From positions 807,797 through 871,796 of the forward strand of contig CM030942.1 of assembly GCA_018136815.1 (NCBI GenBank): a stretch of DNA of 64,000 bases, read 5' to 3'. Source of the stretch: Isochrysis galbana (taxonomy: Eukaryota; Haptophyta; Isochrysidales; Isochrysidaceae). Under the pieces are notes generated by a model. That model saw only the letters and a program-made list of their open reading frames with translations. It was not told where the DNA came from and did not search any database. Positions 56,157-64,000 of the stretch are shown piece after piece (position 1 is the first letter of the stretch; every line of letters begins with the position of its first letter). A program made the position numbers and the translations under genes.

Positions 56157-56499
56157 AGCCCCTCGCCCTCCCTTCCCCCGCGGCAGCGGCGGGAGACGAT
56201 GGGGAGCCCCGAGCACAAAGGGGGGGGGGAGGAAGGCGGGGGCCGCTGAGAAATGGAGTTGCAGGCAGCTTTTCAATTCAAGGTGCTCATCAGAGAGCCT
56301 CGGTAAGCTAATGATCGAGCCTGGGTTACTCTGTGTCCTTCTTCTCCTGTGTGGCAGGCAGTCTTGAGTCCGCACGAGGTCTCAATTGTCGAGAATGAAT
56401 GATCGGGGCAGGTGAGAGGTGAGCCCTCCTCCGTTGCGTGGCCTAGGGCCATGTACTCTACTTTACTCTAGTGTGATGCACACACAAATAGGGCGTCTT
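55818..56499. other. G/C-run upstream region of the kinase gene
   Basis: Dense runs of G broken by single A bases from about 55915 to 56115, then a C-run. Open frames through it are artefacts of homopolymers. It is the promoter side of the minus-strand kinase. Confidence 0.6.
56088..56156. repeat. G28/C31 palindrome
   Basis: A run of 28 G (56088-56115), the 10-base centre AAGAGCTCTG, then a run of 31 C (56126-56156). The centre is itself palindromic (AGAGCTCT). It can form a long GC hairpin, and each arm alone can form quadruplex or i-motif. Exact run lengths may be affected by sequencing. Confidence 0.8.
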
Positions 56500-56705
56500 G
56501 ACGTGGATATCTAAGTCATGTTTCTGTTAATGGAAGACACCCCCACCGGCACCATCTAGATGCAAGTAGATAGTCATTTTCAGCCATCTAGATACAGTAG
56601 ATAGTGCTCCACAGCCATCTAGATACATCTAGATGGTGGTTTTGGTCGCTAGATACCTAGATAGTCTAGATACCTAGATCTAGATATCTTCTCGATATAC
56701 TTGTA
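56500..56705. repeat. Cluster of ATCTAGAT-type palindromes
   Basis: Repeats CCATCTAGATAC, AGTAGATAGT, 'CCATCTAGATACATCTAGAT' and CTAGATACCTAGAT over 200 bp. Motifs resemble those at 27765-27812 and 28312-28455. Confidence 0.6.
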
Positions 56706-56917
56706 GTATGCACCGGACTTTTACGGTCGTTGCGCCTCCCGCCCCCCGCCCCCGCCCCCGCCCCCGCCCCCGCCGCGCCCCCCCCCCCCCCCCGAGCCCC
56801 CGAGCCAACCGAATGTCGGCGGTGTGGGCTGGGGCGGGGTCAGGTGCCGCCGGGTATGGCACACCCAGGCCAAGGCCGGGCGGGGGGCTCGCGCTGCGCG
56901 CGCGCTGCTCGCACTTG

Positions 56918-57973
56918 CCCAGATGCCCCGTCAGGTCTCAGGTCATCAGGTCTTGGCGACCTGATACCTGATATCAGGTGATATCAGGACCTGATATCAG
57001 GCTGATATCAGGTGGTCCACCACTAATATTATAATTTTCTAATGAGCCATTCTAAGATCCGAGGAAATGGACTACGTCTAGCTAGAAGCGGAGAGGGGGT
57101 TCGTGTGGAAGCGGAGGGGAGAGCCCCCCCCCCAGCGAACCCCCACCCCTCCCCCCCGCGGGAACCCCCGCCGCCCCCCCCCGCGCACCCGCCTCTGCCG
57201 CTCCGCCGGAGGCGCACCCGCCCCACACCCCTCCCCCCCCCCAGAGCCCGCCACTGCTGCCGCTGTTCCCGCCCGCTCCGCCGCCAGCGCGTCCCCTGCT
57301 ACCTCTGCTCGCCCCACCGCCGTCCCCTTCGCAGCCGCCCGCCTCGCTGGCTCACCCGCCTCGCTGCCAGCCTCGCCGCTGCGCTCGCGCCTGCCCCAGC
57401 GCCACCCCGCCTCCCCCACCTCAACACCAGTCGCCCTCCCCCCTGGCAACCAGCGTCGCCGCCACCAGCCTCGCCTCCACCCAGCCTCGCAGCCACCAGC
57501 CTCGCCTGCACCCAGCCTCGCCGCCACCAGCCTCGCAGCCACCAGCCTCGCCGACACCAGCCTCGCAGCCACCAGCCTCGCAGCCACCAGCCTCGCAGCC
57601 ACCAGCCTCGCCGCAACCAGCCTGGCCGCCACCAACCCCACAACCACCCCAGCCTCGTTACCACCAGCCTCATTACGACCAGCCTCGCCGCCACCAGCCT
57701 CGTTGCGACCAGCCTCGCCTCCACCAGCCTCACCTCCACCCAGCCTCGCCGCCACCAGCCTCGCCTCCACCCAGCCTCGCAGCCCATCATCCATCCTCAC
57801 TGAGAGGCATGGCCGATCGCTCGCGGTTCGGGTCGATGGCTCGTTTACTGACGTGAATTTTACTTTATTCTAAAGTTAGTAGTCATAATATCAGCCTGAT
57901 ATCAGGTTATCAGGTCTAGTAGGCCTGATAACCTGATATCAGAACCTGATATCAGCCTGACGGGGCATCCAGG
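56918..57973. mobile_element. Non-autonomous hAT-type transposon, 1,056 bp
   Basis: The ends are inverted repeats: left CCCAGATGCCCCGTCAGG and right, read on the other strand, CCTGGATGCCCCGTCAGG, 16 of 18 matching. The element is flanked by an identical 8-bp direct repeat CGCACTTG (56910-56917 and 57974-57981), the target-site size of hAT elements. Inside both ends lie copies of the palindrome CCTGATATCAGG (56967-56978, 56990-57001, 57895-57906), probably subterminal transposase-binding motifs. No transposase is encoded; the interior is C-rich sequence and a 15-bp minisatellite. It must depend on a transposase supplied elsewhere. Confidence 0.85.
57440..57790. repeat. Minisatellite with 15-bp unit inside the transposon
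   Basis: About twenty-three imperfect copies of CCACCAGCCTCGCAG and close variants. Because the unit is 15 bp, several frames on both strands stay open and read Ala-Thr-Ser-Leu- or Gly-Gly-Glu-Ala-type repeats. These are by-products of the array and I do not call a gene. Confidence 0.9.
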
Positions 57974-58310
57974 CGCACTTGGCTTCTGGCGCTCGTCTGC
58001 GCGCTGCGAAGGGGGGGAGTGCGAGAACGACCTGGAGGCGAGCGCGGCGAGCGTGAAGGGGCACATCGCGGCAGGCAGCGTGGGGGGGACCCTAGATGGG
58101 AAATACAGAGCCGGGCAACAGAAATACAGAAAATACCGTATGTATTTGGCCTGAGGCCAAATACAGACCAAATACAGGCCAAATACAGATACCGGTGGGG
58201 GGATATGGATATGGATATATACTACTACATATAAATATAATATACTGCTATCTCTTAAAGCGCCGGGGGAAGCACCCGCGAAGGTGCTTCGAGGCCCCCT
58301 CTCTTGGGCC

Positions 58311-58931
58311 ATGAGCACGCCGGCCGCTGGGGGTCTGGAGGGCAGTGAGAGGGGCGTGGAGGGGGGCATGGACCAATGGGACGAGGGTCTACCCTCAGAC
58401 GACGAGGTCCCGCCCGAAAATCCCGAGCCATACCTGTTTGCGGGCGACGAGGACGAGGACGAGGGCGTTGAGGACGCCGTCGAGGTGGAGGTGGAGGTGG
58501 GGCGATCGAGCGCGCGCCATGGCGAAGGCGTAGGCGGCTGGGGACGTCTTGTCGAGGAGATGCTCGCCGCTAGTAGCTCAGAACCTTCCGCGGCAGCAAC
58601 GCCTAGCGAGCCTCCCCCCGCCGCCTCTGCCGCTGTTGCGGTTGCTGCCGCTGCCGCGGACAAGACGCACCAAATGGCTTGCCCACCCGGTCTCGAGACG
58701 CTCACCATCGAAAGGGTGGGGAGCCTGAAGGTGGCTGAGATGAAGATGCATCTCATGTGGCGCGGCCTCTCAACTTCAGGCGATAAGACCACGCTCGCCG
58801 AGCGTCTTCGGAGTGGCATTGCTCAAAGTGCTCCGCTACTGCGGGCGCTGCCGTCAAAGAGCTGTGCTCGGCCCCCCGAGAACGGAACTGGACGAGGAGT
58901 TTCCCCACTAAGCTTGGTCGTAATGCGGTGA
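58311..58931 (+). CDS. SAP-domain protein encoded inside the hAT element
   Basis: A 206-residue reading from ATG 58311. Residues 1-75 are acidic ('AGDEDEDEGVEDAVEVEVEV'). Residues ~75-125 are low complexity, Ala/Ser/Pro. A SAP-type DNA-binding helix pair lies at about 140-165: 'SLKVAEMKMHLMWRGLSTSG' followed by DKTTLAERL. SAP motifs bind A/T-rich or scaffold DNA. It lies inside the transposon ends in the same orientation as the transposase remnant, so it may be its DNA-binding or accessory part, or the fused 5' end of a deleted long ORF. The tail after residue ~180 looks frameshifted: another frame reads KLGRNAVKPICKQAG. Confidence 0.65.
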   Translation: MSTPAAGGLEGSERGVEGGMDQWDEGLPSDDEVPPENPEPYLFAGDEDEDEGVEDAVEVEVEVGRSSARHGEGVGGWGRLVEEMLAASSSEPSAAATPSEPPPAASAAVAVAAAAADKTHQMACPPGLETLTIERVGSLKVAEMKMHLMWRGLSTSGDKTTLAERLRSGIAQSAPLLRALPSKSCARPPENGTGRGVSPLSLVVMR

Positions 58932-59029
58932 AACCGATTTGCAAACAAGCGGGAAACCGGGGCGGAAGGAACTGGCAAGGAAGTCGGCAGGAAGGCAGAG
59001 GAAATGTCTTGGCAAGGCGACGGAGGCAG

Positions 59030-59150
59030 GATTTTAACGGTAGACGGAATTTTTAACAGTAGGAAGAGGCAGGAATTTTAACGGTAGACGGAGTGCGGAA
59101 TTTAACGGTAGACGAAGAGCGTGGAATTTAACTGTAGAAGAAGAGCGGAG
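59030..59150. repeat. Short tandem repeats of TTTAACGGTAGACG
   Basis: Five imperfect units with the core AATTTTAACGGTAGACGGA or variants (near 59032, 59047, 59071, 59098, 59126), inside the hAT element between its two ORFs. Confidence 0.75.
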
Positions 59151-59159
59151 AGGAGAAGG

Positions 59160-59262
59160 AGCGGGGCTCGAACCGCAGAGCGCTCCGTCCGGACTCGAAC
59201 TCGCGACCCAGAGCAAAAGGTTGGTGGAGACGGTGGGTTGAACCACTATGCCACGCGAGAGT
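59160..59262 (-). other. tRNA-like segment, possibly SINE-derived
   Basis: On the minus strand a polymerase III A-box-like TGGCATAGTGG is followed 42 bases later by the B-box-like GAGTTCGAGTCC. A second B-box-like GCGGTTCGAGCC comes ~25 bases further on. The D, T and acceptor stems do not pair properly, so it is not a working tRNA. It sits inside the hAT element. Confidence 0.4.
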
Positions 59263-59408
59263 TTACGTAGCCATAGGGCCGAGGGGAAAGGCTGAGAACC
59301 GCCCTATATACTCTGGGTTTTTTTTCTCTTCTTTTTCACTTTTCTTCTTCTTTCTTCCTCTGTTCTTTTTTACTGTTTTACTGTTTCTCTTTTTACTGTT
59401 ATTTCTTT

Positions 59409-60590
59409 TTGCCTCTGAGACATCGCGAATGCGACAAGGTAGCGACCGTCTTGTCTCTGTTTTGGGGGCGCACCCGGTGGCCAAGAACTAAATTGCGTGA
59501 AGTGATAGAGGCCAATCACCATAGATCATTTGGGTTGTACCGTGCAAAGGTCACGCGTTTTGCAGGCAAATTTCGAGAAATGTCGCGAATGATGCGCGTG
59601 AAGGCCGATCTGCAGCAGGTGGTTGTCGGCGCGGATTATGCCGCGCATCGCTTTACATCGAGGGGCCGTAGTGCGGGCGAGGGTGACGATGAGGTATTGG
59701 ATGCCAACATAGGGGAGGAAGTGAAGAAGATTGTGCTCGATGAGGAGAAATTTTGGAAGCCAATGGCCCTGATCCTCCACGTTTCAATGCCGGTTGTCAA
59801 GCTCCTTCGCCTCCTAGACAGCAATAGATATTGCATAGGTAAGGTTTACGACCGTATGTTCATGATTCAACAACGTCTCAATCAGCTGAAAGCCCAAGTG
59901 GATTGGCTCAGATCTTTGTGTGACATTCACGATAGGCGGTGGGAGTATTTGCATTCGCCTTTCCACGCTGCTGCTTATGGCTTGGACCCTGAGTTCATGG
60001 AGACTGCAGGTGATCTTGATGAGGCTACGATGGAGGGGTTGCGTGCCGTTTTTGATAGGTTTGCTCTTCGTGATGCAATTCTTGCCTCTAGTGATCCACA
60101 AGTGGCATGGAAGGAGCTCACTATTGAGCATGAGTCGGTTGTCCGCCGTGTCGCACAGTTGGAACGAGAATTTTCCATCTTCCAGAATGGGGAGGGGGCC
60201 TTCAGCCGGGCGTCAGCACGTCAGAACGCGCGCGAGATGGAGCCGTCACGCTGGTGGACCATGTACGGACAGCATGTCCCCATGCTGGCCAATGTAGCCC
60301 AGCAAGTCCTCGCACAACCAGCGGCTGCTTCCGCGGCTGAACGCAATTGGTCAATATACGGCCAAATACACAGCTTAAACCGCGCCAGGATGAGCCATCG
60401 GACGGCAGACAAGCTGGTATACTGCCATGAGACGATGCATCTACAGGAACGGATGCAAAGCGCAGGGTGGTCCCCAGATGTGGTCAAGTGGGAGAGTGAT
60501 GAGGATAGTGATAGTGATGATGATGATTGGATTGGTGATGAACGTGAGGGATGTCCTAGTGAGGAAGTTATTGCGAAGCTTATTGCTTGA
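59409..60590 (+). pseudogene. hAT transposase, C-terminal half
   Basis: The 393-codon frame is open from 59409 but lacks an ATG for the first ~57 codons, so the start is missing or spliced from upstream. It reads 'VTRFAGKFREMSRMMRVKAD', the region following the first catalytic residues in hAT transposases. Then come a helical insertion with 'DEEKFWKPMALILHVSMPVV' and the C-terminal dimerisation domain: 'RWWTMYGQHVPMLANVAQQV', 'SAAERNWSIYGQIHS', 'RARMSHRTADKLVYCHETMH'. It ends in an acidic Ser/Asp tail. The N-terminal zinc finger and first catalytic acids are absent. It lies between matching terminal inverted repeats. Confidence 0.8.
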
Positions 60591-60997
60591 ATTTCGAACT
60601 TCAATTTGTTTGTTGGCCTTGGCCGTAGCCTTGATTTTGATTACGTAAATGTAAACGTAATCGCATCTGAGATTAAATGTTGTTTGATAGCAGATTCTCA
60701 TACATTATACTGATAAGAAGAACTGAGAGCCCTCTCCCCCCCCAACCCCCACCCTCACCTCCCACTCCCACCCGCCTCTCCGCCTGCCACCTGCCACTAC
60801 CGCAGCCCCGCGCCCCCGCGCCTGCGGCCGGCCCTGCGCTCGCTCGCTCCGCTCGCTACTCGCGCGTTGCGCGCCCTGCGGGCGCTCTGTATTTGGCGAC
60901 CCGTCAATACAGGGGGCCTCCAAAATACAGTGAAATACATATGTATTTGGCCTCCGGCCAAATACGGTAAATACGTATGTCCCATCTAGGGGGGGAC

Positions 60998-61616
60998 TTA
61001 CCTTTGGTGTTGGGGCTGCCAGGGCAAGGAGTGGGGGAAGGGGGGGGAGGGGAGCGGCGCGTGGCGGGCCTCCGCGGCCGCTGCAGCGGCTAAGTCCCCG
61101 GCACCCGGGGAGATAGCCGCTGGAGCGAGCCCTTATTGTCACCTTTTGGCACCAGAATCTCACACTGTGTGTCGGCTGTCGGCTGTGCGCTGCGCGGGTT
61201 GGGAAAGGGTCTGTGAGCGTGCTGTGTCGCTGTGCGCGAGCGTGTCGCCTGCAAGAACTGCAAGCGTTCTCTCCGTCCAGCGGAGGTGCCGAGGCGACCT
61301 ACCGTGCGTGAGCTTCGTAGCCGTAGCGAGCGAGCAGCAATATTATGTGTAACTACTCGTATCTCTTCTACTTGTGCAGTTGAATCATGCGGTGGGTGGG
61401 GGGGGGGGGAACACTCTGCAGCGGCGGCGGGGGTGCGGGCCGGGGGCCGGGGGTGCGGGCCGGGGGGGGGGAGGTTGCTCCGCGGCGGTGGAGGGGCTGA
61501 AAGCGCGAAGTACAAAAAAACCTCAAAAAATAACTTAAAAAGCGCGAAGTACCAAAAAATAACTTACTAGTAGTATGTACGTGAACACTTGCACCGTCCG
61601 CGGTCGACCGCGTCGC
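60998..61616. other. Flank upstream of the DUF1415-like gene
   Basis: GC-rich blocks, G-runs at 61390-61480, and a duplicated AAAGCGCGAAGTAC at about 61499 and 61539, just before the gene. No ORF is supported. Confidence 0.5.
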
Positions 61617-62615
61617 ATGGCAAGCTCTGCCTGCCGGTTGGGGTTGCTCGGGCTGCTCTCCACCGTCGGCGCGCTCTCGGTGCCCTCCGCGTCGTGGACG
61701 CATGAGCAGGCCATCGTGCGTACGAGGGGCTGGATCAAGGATGCCGTCATCCGTTATGGGCTCTGCCCGTATGCTGCTGCTCCGTTCTACGATGGATCCA
61801 TTAGGTGCTCTGCGCTATGCCATTCACAAGGCACGCTCATCTGCAATCACGGCTCGCGACCGGGCCAGTTACTGATCGTACCATTACCTGTGCGGCCGCT
61901 GTCAGGTATGCCGTGTACGATTGCGAGGATGACGAGGGGCTCATCGAGTTCTTCTTTGATGAAGCCCTCCGGCTGCTGCGTGAGCCCTCAGAGAAGCTCG
62001 CCACGACAATGCTGATCACTCCGCGGTATACCGGGGATATCAACGAGTTTTACGAGCTTTATGAGTGGCTAACGGACACTCTTGAGGGTCCCGAGGAGGA
62101 GGTTCTCAACAATCAGGTGAATGCATTGCCCAAGCCGCCGCCCTGGTAGTGTTCTAATCAATTCATTCACATTAACATCTTTACCTTCCTGTAGGTTCAA
62201 CCCGCCTTCTTCCATCCGGACTGGACCTTTGATGGGCTGCCGGCAGACTCACCTATTCATTTCGAGAAGCGAGCTCCATGTCCTGTCATCAACTTGCTTA
62301 GGAGAGAGGATCTCGATCAAGTGAGACTACCAGTCGGGCTCACCACTGTGCCCTTTGCGTGTTGTAAAGCTGCCTGTCCTAGGAGATGAGAATGCCTCTA
62401 CATGCAAGCTTTTCCCTGGCTGCCATGCTGCACGTGTCACGTCTCAGGTGGTCGCTGAGGGGTTGCGCAACGGGGTGATTGTGAACAAGAAGATCGCGGA
62501 CCACAATGCTCAGACCCTCACCACGGAGGGCTCACGGACATTGCGAGATGTGTTTGCAGCCCTCGCTGTCATCGAGCCGAGCGAAGCAGATAGGGAAGGG
62601 ATGCGAGACAAATGA
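61617..62615 (+). CDS. DUF1415-family protein with leader peptide
   Basis: Exons 61617-61804, 61906-62116, 62195-62320 and 62448-62615 join in consistent phases (2, 0, 0) and give 230 residues. The family is conserved in bacteria and algae but has no proven reaction. Motifs in order: WIKDAVIRYGLCPYAA, RYAVYDCEDDEGLIEFF (first join), 'TTMLITPRYTGDINEFYELY', QVQPAFFHPDWTFDG (second join), 'HFEKRAPCPVINLLRREDLD' and KKIADHNAQTL. The first ~25 residues, MASSACRLGLLGLLSTVGALS, look like a signal peptide, so the protein enters the secretory or plastid route. An earlier in-frame ATG at 61575 would put 14 residues in front of the leader, so I prefer 61617. Conservation across all four exons shows an intact gene. 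Confidence 0.88.
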
Positions 62616-64000
62616 AAAATTGGTCGAATGCTATGTGTGTGCCTCACGAGTGAGCAATAGGTTCATCAAAGGCCAGCGCCGAAGATGGGCATGCAGAATC
62701 CTGGCAGGACCTGGGCGCATTCATATCGGTAGTAGATGCCTAACTCCGCCTATCGTCAAAAAAATCCTCTTGAAGTTGTCTACCTGCTGCTCCTAGGCCA
62801 GTTCCACTCCGGGAACCCGGCTCCATCGCTCTTGCCCCTCACTCGCTCCCCTTTCCACTTCCCCCCTAGCTCAGTCCTTTTTCTTCACCCAACCATAAGG
62901 CCTGGCCCCGGCCCCCACACTCGGAACCATGCCCAAGGTAGTGCAACTGGGCCGAACCCCGGAAACCGGCAGAAAAAGGAATGGAGGGGGGGGAGGGGTG
63001 CGAAAGGATGCAAGGCCGGTGGCGGCATAAAGGTGAAAGATATGTAGGCAGTAGTAGGTGTTGGCCCCGAATCTACAGATTTTTTTTCGTGGTGCCCGAA
63101 AAATAACTCGAGTTGAATGCGTCGCCGCAGAGCCGCAGAGCCTCCGCGCACCTGTTGCGGCGCTCGCCATTGGTAGGTAAGTGGCAAATCAAGCGAAGAC
63201 ATAACAAAAAATCCTCTTAATAGTCACACCCCGCGCGCGACCCTGGACAACTATATCGTTGCCTCGCCCGTTCACCTATTCGCTCCCTTCTCCTGCCTTG
63301 CGGCAAGCGAAGACGTAACTTACAAAACACAAAACAGTCTCTTTCTCTTTCTCTTTCTCTTACTTACTTCTTCTTACTTACTTACTTCTTACTGACTGTA
63401 ATTGTAAACGTGGTTCGCGGACTTACTCGCCCGCGCGCTGCGCTGCGAGGGCGAGGGCGCCCACCACCACCACCATGCGACGAGGTGAGCACCAACGCTG
63501 TTGCCCTTGCACCTGCCCCCGCGCTAGATGAGCGCCACTCACCCACTCACACTCATCTGTGCCTGTGCCCATTTATGGCTATGGGCCAGTGGGAGCGGGT
63601 CAGAAGGGGCACTCCCAGGCCCCCATGGGCCAGCACTCGTATTGAACTTCCCCCCCCCTCCTGGTCACCAAGTAGACAGAGGACTGTGGAGGGCACCCAC
63701 GGCCAGCGAGGCATGCGCGGGAGAGGCAGGAGAGGCCAGGGGCTGAGCCCCAGCCTCCACTGCCCCCAGAGCTGCTTGGCTGGCCCTATGTGCGTTCGAT
63801 AGCCGTGTAGAGAATGGTAAGAGGTCATTTCATCCGGCTCTGATGCTGATGCGAGGAGAGAGCGACCGATGGCGTCGCTCTTCCTCTTCTCGGCCGCCCT
63901 GCCAGGGCGATACCTAGTCTACACGGTACACGGTGAAAGCCTCCGTGGCTGCATGCAGATTCATTCTTGTGAGGCACAACGGACGTGAAAAGTGAAAAGG
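62616..64000. other. Window end: repeats, no gene
   Basis: Contains an inverted end motif like the retroelement 3' end ('AATCCTCTTAATAGTCACAC' near 63211), a CTTT/ACTT microsatellite (63340-63390) and a divergent R1-like block at 63540-63790. The last 200 bp show nothing recognisable. Confidence 0.5.
63540..63790 (-). repeat. Divergent R1/R2-like repeat
   Basis: On the minus strand it carries 'GGGGCAGTGGAGGCTGGGGC', 'CCTGGCCTCTCCTGCCTCTC' and 'CTCGCTGGCCGTGGGTGCC', blocks shared with R1 and R2, but with a different far end. Confidence 0.55.

Larger units (their letters stand above)
58091..60989 (+). mobile_element. hAT-superfamily transposon with SAP-domain ORF, 2,899 bp
   Basis: The left end CCTAGATGGGAAATAC and the right end, on the other strand, CTAGATGGGACATAC are inverted repeats. 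The flanking 8-bp direct repeat GGGGGGAC is at 58083-58090 and 60990-60997. Near each end is a 23-nt palindrome with arms GTATTTGGCC (58142-58164 and 60943-60965), plus further ACCAAATACAGG motifs. Inside are a SAP-domain ORF (58311-58931) and the C-terminal half of a hAT transposase (59409-60590), both on the plus strand. The two ends, the duplication size and the transposase family agree. The N-terminal catalytic half is missing, so the copy is probably inactive. Confidence 0.85.

Noticed and set aside
57042-57873. Long open frames on both strands (up to ~256 codons) as a repetitive protein gene
   Set aside because: They are created by a 15-bp minisatellite inside a non-autonomous transposon. 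Several frames on both strands are open at once and the flanks show no start context or splice logic.
59160-59262. Functional tRNA gene on the minus strand
   Set aside because: A- and B-box-like motifs exist, but the acceptor, D and T stems do not pair.

Overview
The window is nuclear DNA of a GC-rich eukaryotic microalga. Most genes are split by GT-AG introns. The products are eukaryotic: a HECT ubiquitin ligase, a Nup50-type nucleoporin, an AWS/SET histone methyltransferase, a CAMK-type kinase, a Golgi-type glycosyltransferase and a giant Sfi1-like centrin-binding protein. An FKBP with a twin-arginine, thylakoid-lumen-like leader suggests a plastid. A Pro-rich protein with a Cys motif around 39345-39455 (CSNEC...ASDGICDDGG...GTDC.DCG) resembles a motif I know from haptophyte proteins, so a haptophyte is my best guess. 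This is inference, not proof.

Layout. 1-2030 (+): C-terminal part of a protein with two tandem ADP-ribosyltransferase domains. 3848-7341 (+): UBE3B/C-like HECT ligase. 9351-11159 (+): coiled-coil protein with a C-terminal PHD-like finger. 13282-15198 (-): Nup50-like nucleoporin. 17677-18402 (-): FKBP. 22445-23020 (+): unrecognised protein with a leader. 24799-27431 (-): methyltransferase with two Tudor-knots, PHD fingers, AWS, SET and post-SET. 29949-30988 (+): GT31-type glycosyltransferase. 34283-35068 (-): fucosyltransferase-like protein. 38263-39539 (+): ankyrin and Pro-rich/Cys-motif coding. 39975-40793 (+): IS5-like DDE transposase. 42782-52661 (+): 3,216-residue Sfi1-like protein. 54111-55817 (-): protein kinase. 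61617-62615 (+): DUF1415-like protein in four exons.

Much of the rest is repeats. One non-LTR retrotransposon family (CCCH fingers, start of an endonuclease domain, C-terminal CCHC-like finger) has left at least four truncated or internally deleted copies. There is also a Ty3/gypsy RNase H remnant and several GC-rich dispersed repeat families, here called R1, R2 and R3; some R1 and R2 ends carry small perfect hairpins. Two hAT-type DNA transposons lie about 100 bp apart, each with terminal inverted repeats and an 8-bp target duplication: 56918-57973 (non-autonomous, carrying a minisatellite) and 58091-60989 (carrying a SAP-domain ORF and the C-terminal half of a hAT transposase). These element boundaries are the strongest new observations here.

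I see no operon logic: neighbouring genes act in unrelated processes (ubiquitin, nuclear transport, chromatin, glycosylation, centrosome/basal body, signalling). Exon joints below come from frame, GT-AG signals and domain continuity. They were not confirmed with transcripts.
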